Shown piece by piece: positions 1-5,955 of a stretch of DNA of 64,000 nt. This DNA is from Caecibacter massiliensis (lineage in GTDB: Bacteria > Bacillota > Negativicutes > Veillonellales > Megasphaeraceae), in contig LT608311.1 in NCBI GenBank assembly GCA_900095875.1, positions 2,264,774 to 2,328,773 of the forward strand. The letters are read 5' to 3'. The position numbers and the translations under genes are program-made. The stretch's first letter is position 1, and every line of letters begins with the position of its first letter. The notes under the pieces were generated by a model. That model worked only from the letters and a program-made list of their open reading frames with translations, was not told where the DNA came from and did not search any database.

Positions 1-1
1 C

Positions 2-73
2 GGGACCATTTCGATTGATAGCGACGGTACATCCTATACGATAAAAACGGCACATGGAGATAGAACTTTGTGA
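2..73 (+). CDS. C-terminal end of an upstream protein (partial)
   Basis: This frame is open from the left edge and closes with TGA, giving the last 23 residues of a protein that begins outside the window. The tail is short and hydrophilic (ends ...TAHGDRTL) and matches nothing I recognise. It may belong to a gene upstream of the amidase. The other two forward frames are closed early, which is the only support for this being coding. Confidence 0.45.
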   Translation, partial: GTISIDSDGTSYTIKTAHGDRTL

Positions 74-95
74 CGGATTTGTGATAATTCAGAAC

Positions 96-124
96 TTAAA
101 ATAGAGCAGGAGGTATGGTATAAT
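96..124 (+). promoter_or_regulatory. Promoter of the amidase gene
   Basis: A perfect -10 box TATAAT (119-124) is preceded by TG at 116-117, so it is an extended -10. A weak -35 candidate TTAAAA lies at 96-101 with 17-nt spacing. It sits 32 nt before the TTG start of the amidase and directly after the stop of the upstream frame. Confidence 0.55.
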
Positions 125-156
125 AGTAACGTTCATTTGTAAAGGAGAAGATACAA

Positions 157-1311
157 TTGCTGAAAAAATTATGTATGATACCGCTATTGGCGATTGCCTG
201 CCTGCTGCCGCTCGTTTCCGTCCAGGCTGCCGCCAATACGGAAATTACCAGTGTCCGCGTAGCGACACGCAATGATGCCAATAAACCCTTTGTCCGGACC
301 GTCCTCGATGTGTCCAGAAAGGTTACACCCCGTCTGTATATCGATAAGAGCGGCAGATACGTGACGGTCACGCTGCCCAATACGAAAATCGATAAAAATG
401 TGCAGAAGCAGTACGATGCCAATTCCAATGTCGTATCCCGTATCTGGCTGACCCAGCGTTCGTCCGGTACGGACCTGAATATCAAGGTTCCACGCCAGGT
501 CACGGCTCAGGATGTAAAGGTATTTACCCTGCCGGGAGATAAGAAAGCCAACCGCTCAGACCGGGTAGTCGTCGATGTCAATGACAAATCCGGTAAAGTA
601 AAACAGTGGAAACACTGGGGCAATGAATCTATCGGCATTCATTCCTCGCAGAATACAAAGAGAACTAAAACGGGCGGTTCATCCGTTACGGTGCCATCCT
701 ACGGCGGCAGTGCCAGCTACAGCCTGACCAAGGGGCTGAAAGGCAAGACCATCTGCATAGATCCCGGCCACGGTGGCAGTGATACGGGAGCCCTCGGCGC
801 GTTCAGCCAGGAAAAGAATATTACCCTGGCCATTTCCAAAAAAGTACAGACTCTCCTGCAGCAGGCCGGGGCCAACGTCATCATGACCCGCACGACCGAT
901 GTCGATGTGTATGCACCGAATGACGGGGCTGTAGAAGAACTGCAGGCCCGCTGCAATATCGCCAATGCGGCCAAGGCCGATGCCTTTGTCTGCATCCACA
1001 TCGATTCTTACTCCTCGGCTGATGCCGGCGGCGTAACGGCTTATTACAACAGCAAGACATCCCATGATGCCGGCCTTGCCAAGTATATTCATAATCAGAA
1101 TATGAAGGCGACGAATTTCCAGGACCGGGGCGTGCGGACGGCTAATTTCTACGTCCTGCTCCACACGAACATGCCGGCAACCCTGCTGGAACTGGGCTTC
1201 ATTTCCAATCCGGGTGAAGAAAAAGCCCTGAACTCGGAAGCACAGCAGCAGAACTTTGCCGAAAGCATCGTAAAAGGTCTGGCCGATTATTTCGACAACA
1301 ACGGCATATAA
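157..1311 (+). CDS. N-acetylmuramoyl-L-alanine amidase with AMIN domain
   Basis: Zinc amidase that cleaves the bond between N-acetylmuramic acid and L-alanine in peptidoglycan, probably in the periplasm. The start is TTG at 157, behind a good ribosome site (AAAGGAG, 141-147). Residues 1-24 form a signal peptide ending in SVQA. Residues about 30-130 fit an AMIN domain, which targets such enzymes to the envelope. A serine/glycine-rich linker leads to an Amidase_3 domain from about residue 196, with the zinc motifs IDPGHGG, QEKN, CIHIDS and LLELGFISN in family order. The length of 384 aa is normal for AMIN plus Amidase_3. It appears to be transcribed alone, from its own promoter to a strong terminator, which suits a housekeeping cell-separation or wall-turnover enzyme. 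Confidence 0.92.
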   Translation: MLKKLCMIPLLAIACLLPLVSVQAAANTEITSVRVATRNDANKPFVRTVLDVSRKVTPRLYIDKSGRYVTVTLPNTKIDKNVQKQYDANSNVVSRIWLTQRSSGTDLNIKVPRQVTAQDVKVFTLPGDKKANRSDRVVVDVNDKSGKVKQWKHWGNESIGIHSSQNTKRTKTGGSSVTVPSYGGSASYSLTKGLKGKTICIDPGHGGSDTGALGAFSQEKNITLAISKKVQTLLQQAGANVIMTRTTDVDVYAPNDGAVEELQARCNIANAAKADAFVCIHIDSYSSADAGGVTAYYNSKTSHDAGLAKYIHNQNMKATNFQDRGVRTANFYVLLHTNMPATLLELGFISNPGEEKALNSEAQQQNFAESIVKGLADYFDNNGI

Positions 1312-1341
1312 CAGACGTATAGCGCAACTGAACGATGGCAG

Positions 1342-1390
1342 ATGCCCCTGTCAGCCCGTGCGGAAAGCCGGACTGACAGGGGCATTTGTT
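1342..1390 (+). terminator. Intrinsic terminator after the amidase
   Basis: A perfect 13-bp stem (1342-1354 with 1373-1385, core GCCCCTGTCAG) is followed by TTGTTT and soon by a longer T run, 31 nt after the amidase stop. Confidence 0.85.
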
Positions 1391-1435
1391 TATGCTTGTT
1401 TTTTTAATTTATATATACTCATACCTTTCAATTTT

Positions 1436-1444
1436 TGCTATAAT
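1436..1444 (+). promoter_or_regulatory. Extended -10 promoter of the shikimate-kinase-like gene
   Basis: TG-c-TATAAT at 1436-1444 is a perfect extended -10. No good -35 is visible, which extended -10 promoters tolerate. It lies about 50 nt upstream of the chosen ATG and after the amidase terminator. Confidence 0.5.
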
Positions 1445-1495
1445 AAATAAATGAAATACGTTGCAGGTGCAATATACTGCAAGGAGGGGAAGGGT

Positions 1496-2065
1496 ATGAT
1501 CAAGCGCAATATAGTTCTCGTAGGCATGATGGGCAGTGGCAAAAGCCATATAGGACGCAAACTAGCCGTTCGTCTGGGATGGCAGTTTGTCGATACGGAC
1601 CGCCGCATTGAACGCCAGATGGGACAGTCTATTGCTGACTTTTTTGAACGGGCAGGAGAAAAGGTGTTCCGTGAACGGGAAATCAATGTGCTGCAACAGG
1701 TCAGCCGCTACCATGAAGCGGTTATTTCTTTTGGCGGGAATTTCCCCATGAATATCGAAACATACCGTATCCTCCATCGTCATGGGTATATCGTGGCCCT
1801 CCGTTCCCAGCCGTACCGCGTGGAAGAGCGGGTGGGACGCCATATTGGCAAGAGGCCGACGGTAGACTATGACAATCTCCATGCTTTTGTAACGCGCATG
1901 GATGCCCAGTGGAAGCATGTATATCCGTACTGTGATTATGTCGTCGATACGACAGATTACAGTGCTGAAGAAATTGTAGATATTATTGTAAAACGAATTA
2001 AAGGAGACGATATAGTCTTCGTTTCCCGTGAGCCAAAGGAGGCAGATGGTCATCATGATAAATAA
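1496..2065 (+). CDS. Shikimate kinase-like P-loop kinase (divergent AroK)
   Basis: The start at 1496 is chosen because AAGGAGG (1481-1487) sits 8 nt upstream; an in-frame ATG at 1451 has no ribosome site. The 189-aa protein has the AroK fold signature: Walker A GMMGSGKS near the N-terminus, a DTD motif and the FRERE segment that normally binds shikimate. It has a lid-like GKRPT segment. Two family landmarks are altered: the usual GGG shikimate-binding loop reads GGN, and the C-terminal Arg of the R-x-P-x-Y stretch is not obvious (the region reads DAQWKHVYPY). The enzyme may therefore act on another small molecule, or be a paralogue of the biosynthetic kinase. It overlaps pfkA by 11 nt, so the two are co-transcribed. 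Confidence 0.7.
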   Translation: MIKRNIVLVGMMGSGKSHIGRKLAVRLGWQFVDTDRRIERQMGQSIADFFERAGEKVFREREINVLQQVSRYHEAVISFGGNFPMNIETYRILHRHGYIVALRSQPYRVEERVGRHIGKRPTVDYDNLHAFVTRMDAQWKHVYPYCDYVVDTTDYSAEEIVDIIVKRIKGDDIVFVSREPKEADGHHDK

Positions 2066-3017
2066 AATTGGTGTACTCACAAGTGGTGGTGATGCGCCGG
2101 GCATGAATGCGGCTATCCGTGGCGTTACCCGGTATGCGATTGAAAAGGGACTGGAAGTCACGGGTATCATCCGGGGGTATGAAGGACTTTTAAGTCATGA
2201 AATCATGCCACTTAACCGCCGCAGTGTCGGTGCTATCATTCATCGCGGCGGTACGATGCTGCGCACGGCCCGCTGCCTGGAATTTTTGGAAGAAGAAACG
2301 CAGAAAAAAGCGGCAGACTATATCCGCGAACAGGAAATGGATGCGCTGGTCGTCATCGGTGGCGACGGATCGATGCGCGGTGCCCAGGCCCTGAGCCGTC
2401 TGGGAATCCCTACGATTGTCATCCCCGGTACGATTGATAACGATATGGGGGGGACGGAGTATACGGTCGGTTTCGACACGGCGGTCAATACGGTCCTGGA
2501 GTCGGTCAATAAGATCCGCGATACGGCTTTTTCCCATGACCGCGTCGCCGTCATTGAAGTCATGGGCCGGCATGCCGGATTTATCGCCCTGTATGCCGGG
2601 ATGGCTGCCGGTGCGGAAGCGGTGCTGGTACCGGAACATGAAGTATCACTGGAAGACTTGTGCACGCACCTCAACGAATCTCACCGCATGAAGAAGATGA
2701 GCAGTATTGTCATCGTGGCCGAAGGGGCAGCCAAGGGAGCCGATGTGGTCGATTATATTAAAGGTCACACCTATCTGGAACCGACGCTGACAGTGCTGGG
2801 ATATGTACAGCGCGGCGGTTCTCCGTCGGCAAAGGATGCCATCATGGCCAGTTTGTTTGCCGAAAAGGCCATAGACAGTCTGCTGGCCGGCACGTATAAC
2901 TGCGTCATCGGGCAGATAGGCGAACGCATCGTCGCGACACCGTATACAGAAGCAGAACGGCTTCATTTCCCGCTGGATGAAAATATGTACCGCCTGGTCC
3001 TGGCACTGGGAAGATAA
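2055..3017 (+). CDS. pfkA: ATP-dependent 6-phosphofructokinase
   Basis: Phosphorylates fructose 6-phosphate to fructose 1,6-bisphosphate in glycolysis. The sequence opens with KIGVLTSGGDAPGMNAAIRG, the ATP-binding start of bacterial PFK, followed by GGDGSMRGA and by PGTIDND, which carries the catalytic Asp. The MGRHAG and GYVQRGGSP motifs are also in place. The 320-aa length matches the homotetrameric bacterial enzyme. Start choice: AAAGGAGG lies at 2035-2042; ATG 2046 would be only 3 nt away and ATG 2055 is 12 nt away. I prefer 2055 because it gives the usual short N-terminus, but 2046 is possible. The start lies inside the end of the preceding kinase gene, suggesting translational coupling. 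Confidence 0.93.
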   Translation: MINKIGVLTSGGDAPGMNAAIRGVTRYAIEKGLEVTGIIRGYEGLLSHEIMPLNRRSVGAIIHRGGTMLRTARCLEFLEEETQKKAADYIREQEMDALVVIGGDGSMRGAQALSRLGIPTIVIPGTIDNDMGGTEYTVGFDTAVNTVLESVNKIRDTAFSHDRVAVIEVMGRHAGFIALYAGMAAGAEAVLVPEHEVSLEDLCTHLNESHRMKKMSSIVIVAEGAAKGADVVDYIKGHTYLEPTLTVLGYVQRGGSPSAKDAIMASLFAEKAIDSLLAGTYNCVIGQIGERIVATPYTEAERLHFPLDENMYRLVLALGR

Positions 3018-3200
3018 GGCAGACGGATGTAACAGGCCGGCAGGCAGCGCCGCGTCCCGGAGACATCCCACATTTTATCCCGGGCAATACTGGACGGCAG
3101 TATCCCCTGTACAGGGAAAGCCGCGGACCCGGAACGAGGCGTAGCCTGTACCTTAGCCTGGTACAGGCATCCGATGCAGAAGCTCCCGTGCTTCTACATC
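3018..3200 (+). other. Hairpin-rich RNA candidate or long 3' UTR of pfkA
   Basis: This stretch has no convincing reading frame but is full of short helices: CGGATG (3024-3029) can close on CATCCG (3168-3173); ATACTG/CAGTAT (3087-3103); CCCT-GTAC-AGGG (3105-3116); and a perfect 9-bp stem GCCTGTACC/GGTACAGGC (3144-3168). It ends in a terminator. It could be a small structured RNA or a structured trailer of pfkA. I cannot match it to a known RNA family by eye. Confidence 0.3.
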
Positions 3201-3207
3201 TTTCTTC
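3173..3207 (+). terminator. Probable intrinsic terminator downstream of pfkA
   Basis: GATG-c-AGAAGC pairs with GCTTCT-a-CATC (arms 3173-3183 and 3190-3200) and is followed by TTTCTT. The T run is interrupted, so efficiency is uncertain. Confidence 0.6.
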
Positions 3208-3208
3208 A

Positions 3209-3240
3209 GCTATCATAGTTGAAAGCTCAACTATGATAGC
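3209..3240. repeat. Perfect 14-bp inverted repeat
   Basis: GCTATCATAGTTGA (3209-3222), a 4-nt loop, then its exact reverse complement (3227-3240). No T run follows on either strand, so it is not a plain terminator. It lies immediately after the pfkA terminator, at the border of the decayed mobile-element region. Confidence 0.7.
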
Positions 3241-3537
3241 CCTGGCACAGTGGGGCGAGTGCTTTTATGATTTTTTTGGAATGGCTGGAAATTTCTTTAT
3301 GCTAACTGCCAAGTAAAAGTGATGTCAAGCATTTTTGAAAATGTATCGAAAAAAGCTATTTATTAGCCCCAAATTATAGGGCTTAGAAGAGAGAGTTTTA
3401 TAATTTTATAGTATTAATATTACAACATGAGTCGTGGTATTTCCGTTGATGTATAATGTTTTTGAGCGGCAATATACCGTTCAAAGGAGGCTCGTTTCCA
3501 CGGATGGCTCATGGTCTAAGGCAAAGATGGATTCTCC
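3241..3537. other. AT-rich gene-free stretch beside the transposase relic
   Basis: No supported gene. Contents: a weak hairpin around AGCCCC/AGGGCT (about 3364-3385), a TATAAT-like box near 3452, and a strong ribosome-site sequence AAAGGAGG at 3483-3490. That site is 13 nt from an ATG opening a 23-codon frame, too far away and too short to call. Probably the decayed flank of the transposase fragment. Confidence 0.4.
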
Positions 3538-3946
3538 TTAGGAATCCTCATCAATCGATGGGGATTTTTTGCATTGATAGGTGAACACAGTACGCCTATC
3601 GGTAAAGATTTCATGTTGCATTCGTTTCTTTTTTGCTTTGGTTGCTTTGGGAGACAGGATGTACCGGTTCTCCAAGATAGAGGTCAGGGCTGAAACAGAA
3701 ATACAGATATGTTCCTGCTGTTCCAGAATCTCCTGAAAATGGGTAAAATTGGCATCAGAATAGTCGTTTTCGTACAGTTGAACGGATAGATTCTTTGACG
3801 GAGTCCGGGATGGTATGGGATGGTTTACGGCCCTTATTGCCATGACGGAAGGCCGCTTTCCCTTCTTGGTGATAACGGATGATCAGCCGGTTAATCGTCC
3901 TGCGTGTACACCCAAGGACCAGAGCGGCTCGACTTGGAATTAGCAA
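3538..3946 (-). pseudogene. Truncated, frameshifted ISNCY-family transposase remnant
   Basis: Two overlapping minus-strand frames together read as the N-terminal quarter to third of an ISNCY-type transposase. The first (3946 down to about 3776) has a helix-turn-helix with CTRRTINRLIIRYHQEGKAA and GNKGRKPSHTIPD. The second, entered by a frameshift near 3775, continues with LYENDYSDANFTHFQEILEQ, a hallmark stretch of these transposases. The match stops at about residue 135, and the DDE catalytic part is absent. There is no good start codon or ribosome site. The element is dead, and its ends cannot be defined. Confidence 0.7.
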
Positions 3947-3963
3947 AGGAATACAAAAAGTAA

Positions 3964-4212
3964 GGATATGTCGTAGAGTACTGGAATGGGCGGATGGTGC
4001 AATGCCTGTACGGTACGGTGTCGTTTGTTCGCTGGCGGATGAAAAAAGTCAGGGAAAAAGGCCTCTATCCACTTGATAAGCAACTACGACTGAAATCCTA
4101 TCACGGTTTTTCACTTTGCTTCCACGGAAGATGAACAGTCATGGGAACTAGCCGGATGGGTAAATGAACGGTCATTACGGATTAAACAAGACGATGGTGA
4201 TCAGCAACGATG
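3964..4212 (+). pseudogene. Decayed coding fragment, unknown origin
   Basis: One forward frame from 3964 reads smoothly as YGTVSFVRWRMKKVREKGLY and on to KQLRLKSYHG. After an apparent one-base slip in a T run at about 4107-4111 it continues in another frame as FASTEDEQSWELAGWVNERS before stopping at about 4210. Composition and continuity suggest a real gene broken by a frameshift and missing its start. I do not recognise the family. It overlaps nothing else and lies next to the transposase relic, so it may be passenger DNA of the same event. Confidence 0.35.
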
Positions 4213-4549
4213 ATAGTAAAAATATGGCTATGAGGCTTTCTAGGAACTGGTAGCAGGGGCAAGTGGCATGAATACTAACGGGATGTATATTATGTACACT
4301 GTTGTAGAACCATCCAACCAATGACAGATACCGGGTGAAGTCAAACTGATAAAGCCCGGAGCGTGTGAGGCAGGACATCGTATATACAGCTATCGCATGA
4401 AACATCAGAGACGGAGCTAAAGTCATGAAGAGGCGGAAGCCATGGACACTTGCCCCGTAAATACTATCGGTTTACATCATTGTATATGATAACGTGCAGA
4501 TATGATATAATAGACTTGATTATAGACAAAGAGATAGCAAGGTGATCAG
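4213..4549. other. Gene-free stretch between relic DNA and a small gene
   Basis: Short broken frames only, with no recognisable protein. A TATAAT box at 4506-4511 without a matching -35 may drive the small gene that starts at 4550. Confidence 0.4.
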
Positions 4550-4741
4550 GTGTTTGTTTACAGTAAGCATTCTTCTGGAACGCATAAAATTTATCATATG
4601 GAACAATGCCCTGTGGTCCGTCGGATCGGTGAATCCCACCTTGGCTATTTTTATACCGCCCAGGAAGCGGAAGATACGGGATATCGCCTGTGTAAAGTGT
4701 GTCAGCGTCAGCAGATGAAAAAACTGCACATGGCTGATTAA
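4550..4741 (+). CDS. Small conserved-looking protein with metal-binding-type Cys/His pattern
   Basis: A 63-aa protein starting with GTG behind AAGGTGA (4539-4545). Its pattern H-x(4)-C ... F-x(6)-A-x(3)-GYRLCKVC resembles the small Ada-like or Ada-N-type metal-binding modules, in which residues near HMEQCP and CKVC could hold a zinc ion. That resemblance is motif-level only. No signal peptide or membrane segment is present. It stands alone between relic DNA and another small unknown gene, with no clear partner. Confidence 0.5.
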   Translation: MFVYSKHSSGTHKIYHMEQCPVVRRIGESHLGYFYTAQEAEDTGYRLCKVCQRQQMKKLHMAD

Positions 4742-4823
4742 ATATTCGCAGACTAAAAAGAGAATCCTGATTTATCATGGTCCTTTTGTCCACAAGAACT
4801 TAATACGCGGTGAAGCCGGTACG

Positions 4824-5078
4824 ATGAAAAAATTTCATGTACAACCTTTATATTTCCGTTCATTGGAAGATACGATTCTGGCAATCTATGACCATCTGGC
4901 ATCCTATGCTGTGCGTTCAGATATACCAAGTTTTATCAAAGATAGGGTCTGGAAATTAATGGGGCATGGCCGTCCGGGATTTAGTGGAGGAAAAAGGAAG
5001 AAAAAGAAGAAGCAGCAGCCGTGGCATTATACGGTCACCAGGAAATCCATTTTAGAATGTACAGACTGGCGTGGATAA
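4824..5078 (+). CDS. Small basic protein, function unknown
   Basis: An 84-aa protein starting MKKFHVQPLYFRSL, with a short amphipathic N-terminal half and a very basic stretch (GGKRKKKKKQQP) near residues 55-67. The ribosome site is poor (GAAGCCGG), so the start is uncertain. I recognise no family. The lysine run could bind nucleic acid or simply reflect a disordered tail. It is 83 nt downstream of the preceding small gene in the same orientation. Confidence 0.4.
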   Translation: MKKFHVQPLYFRSLEDTILAIYDHLASYAVRSDIPSFIKDRVWKLMGHGRPGFSGGKRKKKKKQQPWHYTVTRKSILECTDWRG

Positions 5079-5154
5079 TGGAGTCTTCACGCTATGAGGG
5101 ATTGAGGAATGTTGTTTTATGTCGGACTGGATTTATGATGAGGAGGGGTTGATT

Positions 5155-5850
5155 ATGAAAAAAATGGTCGGCGTGATGCCGCTCTGGGATGATGAAAAGG
5201 AAAGTATCTGGATGTTGCCGGCATATATGGAAGGCTTGAAAGCGGCAGGGATGGATTCTTTTATTTTCCCTATGACGCAGGATGAGGATGAAGTGAAACG
5301 GCTTGTCGGGCTTTGTGACCAGATCCTGCTGACCGGGGGACACGATGTCAATCCTTCGCTGTATCAGGAGGAACCGGTGAATGCATCGGTTGAATGGAAT
5401 GAGACGAGAGATGTGATGGAAGAGAGGGTCATATCCCATGCACTGGCTCAGGATATGCCTGTCCTGGGAATCTGCCGGGGACTGCAGATCCTGAATGTGG
5501 CACTGGGAGGTACGTTATACCAGGACCTGCCGCTGCAGCATCCGTCAGACACGGATCATCATATGACGCCTCCCTATGACCGGCCTGTTCATACGGTCCG
5601 GATCCTGCGGGACACGCCGCTTTATGATCTGTTGCAGACGGAGCATATGGGCGTCAACAGCATTCATCACCAGGCTATACGGAAACTGGCACCGGATTTG
5701 CGGGAAATGGCCCTATCGGAGGATGGCCTTGTAGAAGCCGTCTATATGCCGGGGAAACGCTTTGTATGGGCCGTCCAGTGGCATCCGGAATATGGGTTCC
5801 CCTCTCATGAGGACTGCCGTGCCATTTTCCGTGCATTTTCCCGGGCATGA
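5155..5850 (+). CDS. Class I glutamine amidotransferase-like gamma-glutamyl hydrolase (PuuD/peptidase C26 type)
   Basis: Likely cytoplasmic hydrolase of gamma-glutamyl bonds, as in gamma-glutamyl-GABA hydrolase of putrescine breakdown. The nucleophile Cys is in GICRGLQILN, the oxyanion-region Gly-rich loop is LLTGGHDVNPSLY, and the catalytic His-Glu is in QWHPEY near the C-terminus. These are the defining C26 features. The start at 5155 is chosen for AGGAGG (5141-5146), 8 nt upstream, rather than an in-frame ATG at 5119. At 231 aa it is of normal length. No other polyamine gene is nearby, so the exact substrate is open. Confidence 0.85.
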   Translation: MKKMVGVMPLWDDEKESIWMLPAYMEGLKAAGMDSFIFPMTQDEDEVKRLVGLCDQILLTGGHDVNPSLYQEEPVNASVEWNETRDVMEERVISHALAQDMPVLGICRGLQILNVALGGTLYQDLPLQHPSDTDHHMTPPYDRPVHTVRILRDTPLYDLLQTEHMGVNSIHHQAIRKLAPDLREMALSEDGLVEAVYMPGKRFVWAVQWHPEYGFPSHEDCRAIFRAFSRA

Positions 5851-5955
5851 TGTCCTGCTGGATAGTGCCGGATGCATGGCAGGAATCCTGTTTGATTTCT
5901 GCATCCGTATGGTGCACCGGCTGATGAAACGGTAACGGAATCCCCTATCGGCCGG

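Noticed and set aside
2905-3216. A minus-strand frame over the end of pfkA and the structured stretch
   Set aside because: Overlaps pfkA, covers the predicted hairpins, and has a proline/arginine-rich random composition.
3504-3575. A 23-codon frame after a strong AAAGGAGG and a TATAAT-like box
   Set aside because: The ribosome site is 13 nt from the ATG, the peptide is short and matches nothing, and it lies in relic DNA.
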